Assembly (NCBI RefSeq): GCF_025215075.1
Contig: NZ_JAOBTH010000027.1
Span: forward strand, 62,001 to 126,000
Length of the DNA: 64,000 nt
Reading direction: 5' to 3'
DNA from: Tenacibaculum haliotis
Lineage (GTDB): Bacteria; Bacteroidota; Bacteroidia; Flavobacteriales; Flavobacteriaceae
Shown in pieces: positions 36,588 through 45,582 of this stretch. Every line of letters starts with the position of its first letter. Position 1 is the first letter of the stretch. Below the pieces are notes generated by a model. It was not told where the DNA came from, made no database searches, and saw only the letters and a list, made by a program, of their open reading frames with translations. Made by a program: the position numbers and the translations under genes.

Positions 36588-36779
36588 TTATTTTTCTTTG
36601 TGATTATGCCTCATAGACCAGCCAAAAGCAAAACTTGCTATTGTCCAGATTACTAAACTAATCAATGTTTTTCTTAATGTTATTTCTTCGCCATCAAAAT
36701 ACGGCCAAACAAATGTCATTATAACAAACATCCACAAACCCCAAACCAATCCTGATTTTTGCCATTTTTGTAATTTCAT
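36588..36779 (-). CDS. Small two-segment membrane protein
   Basis: A 63-residue protein starting at the ATG at 36779, one base after the HIT stop. Two hydrophobic stretches (SGLVWGLWMFVIMTFVWPYF and LISLVIWTIASFAFGWSM) separated by a short polar loop, and a His/Lys-rich C-terminus. Function unknown. Probably translationally coupled to the HIT gene. Confidence 0.75.
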   Translation of the reverse strand: MKLQKWQKSGLVWGLWMFVIMTFVWPYFDGEEITLRKTLISLVIWTIASFAFGWSMRHNHKEK

Positions 36780-36780
36780 T

Positions 36781-37173
36781 TTATTCAAAATTACTTGCGA
36801 TACTTTCTGCTAAAACAACAAAATCTTCATTAAGTAATTTTACTTTTTCTATAAACTGAATATCTGCCATGGTATTTAACGGAATTAAATGTACATGCAC
36901 ATGCGGTACCTCAAGTCCTATTACACTCATACCAACACGTTCACAAGTAATTGTTTTTCCTATCGCCTTTGCTACACGATATGAGAAAGACATCAATCCG
37001 TTATATTCTTCTTCTGACAAATCGAAAAGCTTATTTTCTTCTCTTTTAGGAACTACTAAAGTGTGTCCTTTTGCATTCGGATTTATATCTAAAAAAGCGA
37101 TAAAATTTTCATCTTCTGCAATTTTATATGAAGGAATTTCTCCGTTTATTATCTTCGTAAAAATACTTGCCAT
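36781..37173 (-). CDS. HIT family nucleotide-binding hydrolase
   Basis: A 130-residue HIT protein: MASIFTKIINGEIPSYKIAEDENFIAFLDINPNAKGHTLVVPK at the N-terminus and the catalytic triad of His VPHVHVHLIP (about residue 95-104). Hydrolyses AMP-linked or similar nucleotide substrates in the family generally. The gene lies downstream of greA on the same strand. Confidence 0.95.
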   Translation of the reverse strand: MASIFTKIINGEIPSYKIAEDENFIAFLDINPNAKGHTLVVPKREENKLFDLSEEEYNGLMSFSYRVAKAIGKTITCERVGMSVIGLEVPHVHVHLIPLNTMADIQFIEKVKLLNEDFVVLAESIASNFE

Positions 37174-37267
37174 AATTTTTGTTTTAATGTTTCCTCGAGC
37201 GCAATTGAGCGGTTAAAATTAAATCTCTACTCTACTCTGCTCTACCTCACAATAGTAAGTAAAAATA

Positions 37268-37295
37268 AAAAAAGCGCTGCAAATGCAGCACTTTT
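37268..37295 (-). terminator. Terminator of greA
   Basis: On the minus strand, GTGCTGCA-tt-TGCAGCGC flanked by AAAA and a run of seven T bases, 24 bases after the greA stop. Confidence 0.8.
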
Positions 37296-37318
37296 ATCAA
37301 TAAATATTTTAAAAGATA

Positions 37319-37792
37319 CTATCTCGATATCTCCATAATTTCGAATTTCATAATTCCATTAGGCACATTAATTTCGGCGATATCACCTACTTTATTCCCT
37401 AACAATCCTTTTCCGATAGGAGAATTTACTGATAATTTTCCGTTTCTAATATCTGTTTCAGAATCTGCAACCAAAGTATAAGTAAATTCCATCCCATTAG
37501 TCGTGTTTTTTAATCTTACTACTGAATGAATTAATACCTTAGAAGTATCTAACTGACTTTCATCAAGAATACGTGCACTTGCAACTACATTTTTAAGTTG
37601 TGCAATTTTAGTTTCTAATAATGATTGCTCTTCTTTTGCCGCATGATACTCTGCATTTTCACTTAAATCACCTTTATCAATAGCGTCACCAATTTCTTGA
37701 GAAACTCTTGGCCTTTCCGTATGCTCTAAATGTGATAACTCGTCTTTTAATTTCTTTAATCCTTCTGCACTATAATATGATACTTCACTCAT
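37319..37792 (-). CDS. greA: Transcription elongation factor GreA
   Basis: Rescues backtracked RNA polymerase by stimulating RNA cleavage. A 157-residue GreA with the N-terminal coiled coil (LKKLKDELSHLEHTERPRVSQEIGDAIDKGDLSENAEYHAAKEEQ), carrying the acidic tip DKGDLSENAEY, and the C-terminal FKBP-like domain ending SPIGKGLLGNKVGDIAEINVPNG. A TACATTTG -7 element lies 48-55 bases upstream on the minus strand (37840-37847). Followed by HIT and a small membrane gene, after its own terminator. Confidence 0.97.
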   Translation of the reverse strand: MSEVSYYSAEGLKKLKDELSHLEHTERPRVSQEIGDAIDKGDLSENAEYHAAKEEQSLLETKIAQLKNVVASARILDESQLDTSKVLIHSVVRLKNTTNGMEFTYTLVADSETDIRNGKLSVNSPIGKGLLGNKVGDIAEINVPNGIMKFEIMEISR

Positions 37793-37898
37793 AATTTCTA
37801 AACTTTAAAAATCTCACACCGATAGGAATGAGATTGCAACAAATGTACAAAATATTTGTAAATTCGTTGCGTTAGATATATAACACTATTTTAAAATA

Positions 37899-38339
37899 AT
37901 GAGAAAAATACTTTGTTTATTAAGTTTAGTAATGGCTATAAGTTGTAGTGACAACACAACTATTAATGGCTGTTTTAATGATGTTAATATGAATACTATT
38001 ATTGATTCATCTTTATCTGAACATAATATTAGCCCATATAATTTATTGGTTCCAGGTGGACATTCAATTAGTTTTATTGAAGGTAGAAAAGTTTTAATTT
38101 CAAACCTTGGAAATAATAATTATCGTGCTTTTGATTTACAATGCCCTTCGAAAGATTGTACATCACCAATGGAATTTAATGGATTAAAATTAACATGTCC
38201 TTGTAATAAAGAGCAATATAGTTCTTTGTCTGGATGTCTTATTAATAGTAAAGGAGAATGCGTTGATAATAGTTCTTGCTCAGCTTTAATGTACTTTGTA
38301 ACTTATCTTGGCAATTCTAAGTTAAGAATCTCCATTTAA
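37899..38339 (+). CDS. Lipoprotein with degenerate Rieske-like fold
   Basis: A 146-residue lipoprotein (lipobox MAISC, Cys16). The middle is Rieske-like: AFDLQCPSKDC ... MEFNGLKLTCPCNKEQYSSLSGC. The ferredoxin ligand positions would be C-x-H and C-x2-H, but the first His is Ser (CPS) and the second block is CPCN, so the 2Fe-2S ligands appear lost and extra cysteines may form disulfides. Function unknown; similar cysteine-rich lipoproteins are known in Flavobacteriaceae. Single gene. Confidence 0.65.
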   Translation: MRKILCLLSLVMAISCSDNTTINGCFNDVNMNTIIDSSLSEHNISPYNLLVPGGHSISFIEGRKVLISNLGNNNYRAFDLQCPSKDCTSPMEFNGLKLTCPCNKEQYSSLSGCLINSKGECVDNSSCSALMYFVTYLGNSKLRISI

Positions 38340-38365
38340 TTGTATTATCCTATACTTTAGATTCT

Positions 38366-38373
38366 TATTTTTG
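38366..38373 (+). promoter_or_regulatory. -7 element (TATTTTTG) for purK-purE
   Basis: TATTTTTG is a full TAnnTTTG match, 30 bases before the purK TTG start. A TTG (38340-38342) lies 23 bases upstream, slightly too far. Confidence 0.45.
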
Positions 38374-38403
38374 CGATAACAACAACACACTAAAATATTT
38401 ATC

Positions 38404-39561
38404 TTGAAAAATTATTTTTCTTCAGACTTTAAATTGGGCGTTCTTGGTGGCGGACAATTAGGTAGGATGTTACTTACCGAAACACAAAAACTTGACATTT
38501 ACACCTTAATTTTAGATGAAAACCCAGAAGCTCCTTGCGCACAGATTTGCAATGAGTTTCATCAAGGAGATTTATTTGATTTTGATACCGTTTACAACTT
38601 CGGAAAAAAAGTAGACGTACTAACCATCGAAATAGAAAATATAAACATTGATGCACTCGATAAATTAGAAGCCGAAGGTTTAACTATTTATCCAAAGCCT
38701 GCAAACTTAAGAGTAATTCAAAACAAGGCACATCAAAAATTATTTTATAAGAAACACCAAATTCCTACTGCAGATTTTTCTCATTATGCTTTTTTAGAAG
38801 AATTAAAGCATTCATACGAAAATAATGTCATCGAATTTCCTTTTGTTTGGAAAGCTGCACAGTTTGGCTATGATGGTAATGGCGTAAAAATAGTTCGTAA
38901 TTATGAAGATTTACAATCACTACCTAATGTTGAATGTATTGCTGAAAAATTAGTTCCTTTTAAAAATGAATTAGCAGTAATCGTTGCTAGAAATTCATCC
39001 GGAGAAATAAAAACATATCCTGTAGTTGAAATGGAATTTCACCCAGAAGCAAATCAGGTTGAATATGTAATTTGCCCTGCAAGAATTGATAATTCTGTTG
39101 CTAAAAAAGCACAAGAAGTTGCTTTAAATATTGCTAAAACTTTAGACTTCGTCGGATTATTAGCCGTCGAAATGTTTCAGACAAAAGAAGATGAAATTTT
39201 AGTAAACGAAGTAGCGCCAAGAGCACATAATTCTGGTCATTATTCAATTGAAGCAAGTTATACAAGTCAGTTCGAGCAACATTTAAGAAGTATTTTAAAC
39301 CTTCCTTTAGGGAATACAGAAAGTAAGGTTGCCGGAATTATGGTAAACCTAGTTGGAGAAGAAGGTTATACAGGCGATGTCGTTTACGAAAACATGACCG
39401 AAATTTTAAAAATTAATGGTATTACGCCACACATTTACGGAAAAAAAACAACCAAACCTTTCCGTAAAATGGGGCACGTAACGATTGTTAATAAAGACAT
39501 TAATGAGGCGCGAAAAATAGCCCAACAAGTAAAAGAAACAATTAGAGTAATAGCTAAATAA
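38404..39561 (+). CDS. purK: N5-carboxyaminoimidazole ribonucleotide synthase
   Basis: ATP-grasp enzyme that carboxylates AIR in purine synthesis, partner of PurE downstream. A 385-residue protein: LGVLGGGQLGRML (about residue 11), PKPANLRVIQNKAHQKLF, FVWKAAQFGYDGNGVKI, and the metal/phosphate region EVAPRAHNSGHYSIEA (about 275). The start is TTG at 38404; no ATG gives the intact N-terminal glycine-rich strand. Length and motifs normal. Confidence 0.95.
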   Translation: MKNYFSSDFKLGVLGGGQLGRMLLTETQKLDIYTLILDENPEAPCAQICNEFHQGDLFDFDTVYNFGKKVDVLTIEIENINIDALDKLEAEGLTIYPKPANLRVIQNKAHQKLFYKKHQIPTADFSHYAFLEELKHSYENNVIEFPFVWKAAQFGYDGNGVKIVRNYEDLQSLPNVECIAEKLVPFKNELAVIVARNSSGEIKTYPVVEMEFHPEANQVEYVICPARIDNSVAKKAQEVALNIAKTLDFVGLLAVEMFQTKEDEILVNEVAPRAHNSGHYSIEASYTSQFEQHLRSILNLPLGNTESKVAGIMVNLVGEEGYTGDVVYENMTEILKINGITPHIYGKKTTKPFRKMGHVTIVNKDINEARKIAQQVKETIRVIAK

Positions 39562-39566
39562 TTACT

Positions 39567-39636
39567 CGTCAAGCTGAATTTATTTCAGCTTCTCACCCAA
39601 ACTCATGAGATTCTGAAAAAGGTTAAGAATCTCATT
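39567..39636 (+). repeat. Dispersed repeat of the CGTCAA...ATCTCAT type, copy 3
   Basis: CGTCAAGCTGAATTTATTTCAGCTT at the left, with an AAGCTGAA/TTCAGCTT pair, and AAGAATCTCAT at the right. Same general design as 29033 and 36497 but more diverged. It lies between purK and purE. Confidence 0.6.
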
Positions 39637-39653
39637 AAAAAAAACATAAAATT

Positions 39654-40133
39654 ATGGTAGGAATTATAATGGGAAGCGATTCAGATCTTCCAATCATGCA
39701 AGAAGCAATTGATATTTTAGAAGGTTTTGATATTCAAATAGAAGTTGATATTGTATCTGCGCACAGAACACCCGAAAAATTAGTTGACTATTCTAAAAAC
39801 GCACATACCCGCGGAATAAAAGTAATTATTGCTGGTGCTGGTGGTGCTGCGCATTTACCAGGAATGGTTGCTAGTATGAGCCCGTTACCAATAATCGGAG
39901 TTCCTGTAAAAAGTAGAAACTCTATTGACGGATGGGATTCTGTTTTATCAATTTTACAAATGCCTGGTGGCGTTCCTGTAGCAACTGTTGCTTTAGATGG
40001 TGCAAAAAATGCAGGGATTTTAGCGGCTCAAATTATTGGAGCTTCTGATAAGTGTGTATTAGATAAAATTATCGCATATAAAGAAGGCTTAAAGTTAAAG
40101 GTTGAAAAAGCTTCGGAACGTGTAAGAAAATAG
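39654..40133 (+). CDS. purE: N5-carboxyaminoimidazole ribonucleotide mutase
   Basis: Moves the carboxylate from N5 to C4 of the imidazole. A 159-residue class I PurE: GIIMGSDSDLPIM (about residue 3), VSAHRTPEKLVDY (catalytic His, about 40), IIAGAGGAAHLPGMVAS, SLLSILQMPGGVPVATVA-like block. Placed 92 bases after purK, so the pair is probably one transcript. Confidence 0.97.
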   Translation: MVGIIMGSDSDLPIMQEAIDILEGFDIQIEVDIVSAHRTPEKLVDYSKNAHTRGIKVIIAGAGGAAHLPGMVASMSPLPIIGVPVKSRNSIDGWDSVLSILQMPGGVPVATVALDGAKNAGILAAQIIGASDKCVLDKIIAYKEGLKLKVEKASERVRK

Positions 40134-40145
40134 ATTATTATGAAT

Positions 40146-40178
40146 AGACCTCACAGGTTTTAAAAACCTGTGAGGTCT
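40146..40178. repeat. Perfect palindrome between purE and the M3 peptidase
   Basis: AGACCTCACAGGTTTT and AAAACCTGTGAGGTCT are exact reverse complements around one central base. It looks like a short repeated palindrome family known from Flavobacteriaceae rather than a terminator, because only a short A-rich tail follows; it may serve either purpose. Confidence 0.75.
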
Positions 40179-40191
40179 GAAAAAAGAATAA

Positions 40192-42219
40192 ATGAATCCA
40201 CTTTTACAAAATTTTAATACACCTCCTTTTTCAAAAATTAAAAATGCTGATTTTAAACCAGCCATTGAAGAAGGAATAAAAATAGCAAAAACAGAAATTG
40301 CTGCCATTGTAAATAATACTGATGCTGCTACTTTTGATAATACCACAGTAGCTTTAGATTTTACAGGTGAAAAACTGAATAAAATAACTTCTATTTTCTT
40401 CAATTTAAATTCTGCCGAAACCAATGATAAAATTCAGAAAATAGCACAAGAGGTTTCTCCTTGGCTAAGTGAATTCAGAAATGATATCACGTTAAATGAA
40501 GATTTATTTAAAAGAGTTAAAACTGTTTTTGATGCTAAAGACAATTTAGATTTATCTCCTGAACAAGAAATGTTGCTAGACAAACAATACAAAAGTTTTG
40601 CTAGAAACGGTGCTAATTTAAATGAAACTGACAAAGTAGAATTACGCACAATTGATGCTGAATTATCTAAACTATCATTAAAATTTGGAGAAAATGTATT
40701 GGCTGAAACCAATGCCTTTGAAATGCATTTAACTGATGAAAATGATTTATCAGGTTTACCTGAAAGTGTAAAAGAGGCTGCCAAAGAAGTTGCAAAATCA
40801 AAAGAGAAAAAAGGTTGGATTTTCACTTTAGATTATCCAAGTTACATTCCTTTTATGATCTATGCTGACAATAGAGAATTACGTAAAAAATTAGCCATTG
40901 CTGCTGGTAAAAAAGGATTTCAAGATAATGACTTTAACAACGAAGAGATTGTTTTAAATATTGTAAAACTTCGTTACAAAAGAGCTAATTTATTAGGCTA
41001 CAAAACACATGCTCATTTTGTTTTAGAGGAACGAATGGCAGAAACACCTGAAAAAGTTTTATCTTTTTCAAACGATTTATTAGCCAAATCAAAACCTGCC
41101 GCAAAACGTGAATTTGATAATTTAGCCGCTTACGCTAAGAAATTAGATGGCATAACGCAACTTGAAAAATGGGACGGCGCTTATTATTCAGAAAAATTAA
41201 AGAAAGAATTATTTTCTTTAGATCAAGAGTTACTAAAACCTTATTTTAAATTAGAAAACGTAATTGATGGTGTTTTTGAAATTGCTAATCGTTTATTCGA
41301 CTTACAGTTTGAAGAAATAAATTCGATAGATAAATACCACGAAGATGTAAAAACATACAATGTAACTGATGCAAACGGAAATTTTGTATCACATTTTTAT
41401 GCTGATTTTCATCCAAGGCCAGGGAAAAGAAATGGTGCATGGATGACGAGTTATAAATCGCAACAAATTAAAAATGGTGTTAATGAGCGTCCGCAAGTAT
41501 CTATTGTTTGTAACTTTACTAAGCCTACCGAAACAAAACCATCATTATTAACCTTTAACGAGGTTACAACGCTATTTCATGAATTTGGACATGCGCTTCA
41601 CGGAATGCTCGCTAACACAACTTACAATAGTCTATCAGGAACTTCAGTTTCTTGGGATTTTGTTGAATTACCTAGTCAGGTTTTAGAAAACTGGTGTTAC
41701 GAAAAAGAAGCTTTAGAATTATTTGCGAAACATTATGAAACTGGAGAAGTAATTCCGATGGAATATGTTACAAAAATAAAAGAATCAGCAAGTTTTCATG
41801 AAGGAATGCAAACTTTACGTCAATTAAGTTTTGGTTTACTAGATATGCAATGGCATGGTGGTGAATCACCTGAAAAAATAACTTCTGTTAAAGAATTTGA
41901 ATCAAAAGCTTTTGCTGATACTCAATTATATCCTGATGTTGCTGAAAATTGTATGAGTACTGCTTTCTCTCATATTTTTCAAGGAGGATATTCTGCCGGA
42001 TATTATTCTTACAAATGGGCAGAAGTTTTAGATGCTGATGCTTTTGAGTATTTTTTAGAAGAAGGAATCTTTAATAAACAAGTTGCTGATAAATTTAAAG
42101 ACAATATTTTATCAAAAGGAGGCACCGAAAAACCAATGGAATTATACAAGCGGTTTAGAGGAAAAGAACCTAAACCTGATGCACTTTTGAAACGCGCTGG
42201 GTTATTAACCAATAATTAA
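40192..42219 (+). CDS. M3 family oligopeptidase (Dcp/PrlC-like)
   Basis: A 675-residue zinc peptidase. The gluzincin site FHEFGHALHGML (about residue 462) is followed about 25 residues later by the third ligand region SWDFVELPSQVLENW, as in oligopeptidase A and dipeptidyl carboxypeptidase. Upstream helical region (LNKITSIFFNLNSAETNDK) is the usual thimet-type fold. No signal peptide, so probably cytoplasmic. Whether it acts like OpdA or Dcp cannot be decided from sequence here. Confidence 0.94.
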   Translation: MNPLLQNFNTPPFSKIKNADFKPAIEEGIKIAKTEIAAIVNNTDAATFDNTTVALDFTGEKLNKITSIFFNLNSAETNDKIQKIAQEVSPWLSEFRNDITLNEDLFKRVKTVFDAKDNLDLSPEQEMLLDKQYKSFARNGANLNETDKVELRTIDAELSKLSLKFGENVLAETNAFEMHLTDENDLSGLPESVKEAAKEVAKSKEKKGWIFTLDYPSYIPFMIYADNRELRKKLAIAAGKKGFQDNDFNNEEIVLNIVKLRYKRANLLGYKTHAHFVLEERMAETPEKVLSFSNDLLAKSKPAAKREFDNLAAYAKKLDGITQLEKWDGAYYSEKLKKELFSLDQELLKPYFKLENVIDGVFEIANRLFDLQFEEINSIDKYHEDVKTYNVTDANGNFVSHFYADFHPRPGKRNGAWMTSYKSQQIKNGVNERPQVSIVCNFTKPTETKPSLLTFNEVTTLFHEFGHALHGMLANTTYNSLSGTSVSWDFVELPSQVLENWCYEKEALELFAKHYETGEVIPMEYVTKIKESASFHEGMQTLRQLSFGLLDMQWHGGESPEKITSVKEFESKAFADTQLYPDVAENCMSTAFSHIFQGGYSAGYYSYKWAEVLDADAFEYFLEEGIFNKQVADKFKDNILSKGGTEKPMELYKRFRGKEPKPDALLKRAGLLTNN

Positions 42220-42275
42220 CCTTTTTACTAATTCATCATTTTAAAAGAAGTTCTATTTTTATAAAAAATAATTTT

Positions 42276-43486
42276 ATGAAAATAGGACTTTTTATTATTT
42301 TACATTTTCTTTTTATTTCCTTTATGTTTTCTCAAACAATAATAAAAGGAAAATTAAAAACTGCTGATAACAAACCTCTTGAAGGTGCTTCTGTTTACTT
42401 AAATAACACAACTATTGGCATCATTTCAAATAAAGAAGGAGAATTTCTATTAAAAGCAAAAAATGGAAATTACAATTTAATTATTTCATATTTAGGCTAT
42501 ACAACAATTCAAAAATCAGTAAACGCTAACAGTGAAACGATTATTTTAAACTTTACTTTAAAACCTGATAATACTGTTTTAAACGAAGTAGTTATTAAAA
42601 AAACAAAATACGATGCTGATTGGAAATACAATTTAACTCGATTTAAACAAGCTTTTTTAGGCAGAACAAAACTTGCTGATAAATGTGAAATTTTAAATCG
42701 CTACATTTTGAATATAATTACAAAACCAAAAGTTTAACTGCTTTCGCCAAAGAGCCTTTACAAATTAAACATAAAAGTTTAGGTTATTTAATAACTTACG
42801 ATTTAGTTAATTTTGAAATAAAAGGAAAACAATTATTTTTTAGTGGCTACGCCAGATATAAAAACTTACGTAAATCAGTAACTAAAAAATGGAAAAACAA
42901 TCGTTTGGAAGCTTTTAATGGTTCTCAAATGCATTTTTTAAGAAGCCTAATTGATAAACAGATAAAAGAAGACGGCTTTGTTGTTAATCAGTTTAAAAGA
43001 GTTTTAAATCCGGATAGACCTGCAGATAATGAAATAAAAATGGCGCATCAACTCATTAAATTACATGGAAGTAAAATTAACTTTTCGGATAACATAGCAG
43101 AACCAAAAACGCCTTTAGATAGCGCTTTAATAATTATAAAAAAAGCAAGACTTCCAAAATATAGAGATTATTTATACAAAAGAAACGTGCCTTATAATGG
43201 AATGATTTCTTTTAACAAGCATAAAGCATTTTTAAATTTTAAAGATTATTTAATGGTTATTTATACCAAAGAACCTGAAGAAGAAAACTACTTAAAAGGA
43301 ATGTTTGGTAAACGTAAAAAGGCTTCTGGTGTACAAACTTCAAACATTGTTTTATTAGAAGGAAAAGCTGAAATTGATAAATCTGGTGTTTTGGTAAATC
43401 CTAACGCTATTATTAATGAAGGTTATTGGGGTTTTGAAGCTTTTGCTAACATGCTACCTTTAGATTATCAACTACCTAAAAAATAA
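42276..43486 (+). pseudogene. Exported regulatory-domain protein broken by a frameshift
   Basis: The first frame (42276-42737) encodes a signal peptide and a CarboxypepD_reg-like beta domain (IIKGKLKTADNKPLEGASVYLNNTTIGIISNKEGEF) and ends soon after ADKCEILNRY. The second frame (42905-43486) continues the same protein, and the gap translates without stops in that second frame (SLHFEYNYKTKSLTAFAKEP...). The frame changes near 42690-42698 in the A/T tract AAATTTTAAATCG, consistent with one lost base. The joined product would be about 403 residues, of the kind seen in TonB-linked nutrient systems. It could be a recent pseudogene, a sequencing error or a phase switch. Confidence 0.8.
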
Positions 43487-43551
43487 CTTCAACTCTCTTA
43501 AACCTGTAAAACAAAGTGTTATAAAAAATATATGAAGTCATCTTCTCAAAA

Positions 43552-43580
43552 TTGATGATATATATATATATATATATTTG
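43552..43580 (+). promoter_or_regulatory. Promoter with (TA)9 spacer
   Basis: TTG (43552-43554), 18 bases, TATATTTG (43573-43580). A run of nine TA units (43559-43576) fills most of the spacer and runs into the -7. Gaining or losing units would change the -33/-7 distance by 2 bases each time. The ATG is 20 bases downstream. Confidence 0.7.
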
Positions 43581-43599
43581 CACCCATAAAAATATAACA

Positions 43600-44346
43600 A
43601 TGAAAAAAATATTGCTTTTATTAATTACCTTTTTTCTTTACCAATGTTCAAATGACAACCTTCCTAAAGAAGGTCAATTATCTTTTAAAATACAAAAAAT
43701 ACCAGAAAGTGTACAAGATAAATATAATTTTACTGATTTAAATGTCGATGTATATGCTAATAAAGAGGATTATTTACATGAAACGAATAAAGTTTATTCT
43801 GGAAAATTTAATTCCGAAGGGAAATTTACACTTTCAGAAAATATAAAGTATAATCATCTTTATTTTATTGATATATATACAGATGATAATTTCTTAAGTA
43901 GTTGGAGAGAAAATGACAACAATTCTTATAATTCTGTTGAAAATGAATATTTAATTCAATTAAGCGAAGGAGTAAGAGTATTTTTAGGAGAATGGAATTT
44001 TAACTCTTATAATCAAAATCATTATGGTCACACTAATCATGATAGAACCGAAAGAAAAAAACTTAAAATAAATAAAGATTTATCAATTACTTCTACAGAA
44101 GAGTATAATAATATTGAATTTACTATTCAATATAAAATTATTCGATCTCACGGTGGAAAAGATGGTCAATTGACTCTAAAACATATTTCAACAACTCCTG
44201 CCGACACGAATCTTTATCCTTATTTCAGTAGTGCACCAAGTTCTATTACAATAAATACAAGTGCTATAATAATAAATTATTTAAGTGATTTAAAAATGTT
44301 AGATTTTTATGATTATACAGATGAATACGTATATTACTCGAAATAA
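43600..44346 (+). CDS. Lipoprotein of unknown function with possible phase-variable promoter
   Basis: A 248-residue protein starting at ATG 43600 (the longer frame upstream only translates the TA run). The lipobox is LYQCS (Cys about 16), with an Asp/Glu/Asn-rich segment after it (NDNLPKEG). The mature part is polar and beta-rich (LSFKIQKIPESVQDKY, NVDVYANKEDYLHETNKVYSGKFNSEGKFTL), reminiscent of surface lipoproteins with Ig-like or transthyretin-like folds; no catalytic motif is visible. A TIGR/Pfam family cannot be named by eye. Its promoter is built on a dinucleotide repeat. Confidence 0.8.
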   Translation: MKKILLLLITFFLYQCSNDNLPKEGQLSFKIQKIPESVQDKYNFTDLNVDVYANKEDYLHETNKVYSGKFNSEGKFTLSENIKYNHLYFIDIYTDDNFLSSWRENDNNSYNSVENEYLIQLSEGVRVFLGEWNFNSYNQNHYGHTNHDRTERKKLKINKDLSITSTEEYNNIEFTIQYKIIRSHGGKDGQLTLKHISTTPADTNLYPYFSSAPSSITINTSAIIINYLSDLKMLDFYDYTDEYVYYSK

Positions 44347-44349
44347 AAA

Positions 44350-45582
44350 CTAAATTTTATTTTTAGCTTCAATCCACTTGCTCATGTATTTTGTAGCCTG
44401 TAAGGTTTGATGTTGTAATAAACTTCCAAGAAAATTATTTTGACGGTGTTCAATTATATTTTCTTGGATTTTTTTTATGCGCTCAACAAAAGGCTTCTCA
44501 ATTTTTTCTTTATCATAAATAGCATTGATAATTTCTATTCCGTTTAATTGATGTTTTTTCCACAATTTTTCATCAGCAAATAACTCTATTGCTTTGTTTG
44601 AAAAAACCTCAAAATCATCCGCTATAAAGCCATTCCATTCAAAACCATCATGCATTCCTTCTGCTCCGATTAACGTTGTTACAGACGGTGTTCCACATAA
44701 CATTGCTTCAGTAAGTTTCCCTTTAATTCCTGCGCCAAAACGTATCGGTGCCAAAACTACTTTTGCATTTCGTACAACTTCCATTGCATCATCAGCAAAA
44801 CCTTTTACGATGAACCCTTCTTTTTTATTATGCAACTGATTTATTTGTTGCGTTGCATACGCCCCGTAAATATGTATTTCTGTTTTTGGTAGTTTTTTTC
44901 GAATAGAGTTCCATATCAATTTTAACTGTAAAACTGCATCAACATTTGGTGCATGGAAAAAGTTACCAATAAACACAAAATGCTCTCGATCTTTAAAAGG
45001 TTTCCATTTTTCAATAACCTTTTCTTCAATTTTTTCTAATAAAAAAGGAAGATGAAAGAGTAAATTTTCATCAATTTTAAAAACCTCTTTCAATAATTTT
45101 ACTTCATAAGAAGAAATAATTAAACTCAAATCACATCGTAATATTGCTGCTATTTCTCGTTTTGCATCATCAGATTGCAACAAAGCATCGGAAGAAAATG
45201 TTTTCCCTTTTTTTAATTGTTGATGACGGGTTTTACGCAAAAAATGTAAATCTTCAGTATCAAGAATCCTTATAGCGTCTGGACAATTTTCTGCCACACG
45301 CCAACCGAATTGTTCCTCCATCATAAAACGATCGAACAACACAATATCCGGATTCACATCAACAATAAAATCATCAAAAGAAGTAGAATTTAATTCAATA
45401 TTAACCTCTTTTACTCCAATTTCAGATAAATTAATTGCTTTTTCGCCCTTTTGTGCAGGCGATGCAAATGTTATTTTGTAGTTATTCTTTAAAAATAATT
45501 CAATTAATTGCAACATTCTACTTCCTGCGGCAGAAGAATTGGGTTCTACCCAAACATAGCCAATAATTAATAATTGCCTCAT
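44350..45582 (-). CDS. Glycosyltransferase, family 4-like
   Basis: A 410-residue GT-B type transferase. The N-terminal half reads RQLLIIGYVWVEPNSSAAGSRMLQLIELFL, with DIVLFDRFMMEEQFGWR; the C-terminal half has FVFIGNFFHAPNVDAVLQL and the nucleotide-sugar region FGAGIKGKLTEAMLCGTPSVTT (about 300). Substrate unknown. It overlaps the haem-binding gene upstream by one base (stop/start), so the two are co-translated. Ends 3 bases from the convergent lipoprotein gene. Confidence 0.85.
   Translation of the reverse strand: MRQLLIIGYVWVEPNSSAAGSRMLQLIELFLKNNYKITFASPAQKGEKAINLSEIGVKEVNIELNSTSFDDFIVDVNPDIVLFDRFMMEEQFGWRVAENCPDAIRILDTEDLHFLRKTRHQQLKKGKTFSSDALLQSDDAKREIAAILRCDLSLIISSYEVKLLKEVFKIDENLLFHLPFLLEKIEEKVIEKWKPFKDREHFVFIGNFFHAPNVDAVLQLKLIWNSIRKKLPKTEIHIYGAYATQQINQLHNKKEGFIVKGFADDAMEVVRNAKVVLAPIRFGAGIKGKLTEAMLCGTPSVTTLIGAEGMHDGFEWNGFIADDFEVFSNKAIELFADEKLWKKHQLNGIEIINAIYDKEKIEKPFVERIKKIQENIIEHRQNNFLGSLLQHQTLQATKYMSKWIEAKNKI

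Noticed and set aside
40146..40178. The palindrome as the main terminator of purE
   Set aside because: No clear T tail and the sequence looks like a repeat family; left as a repeat.
43552..43599. Upstream extension of the lipoprotein gene (MMIYIYIYI)
   Set aside because: It translates the TA repeat and has no signal peptide; the promoter lies within it.
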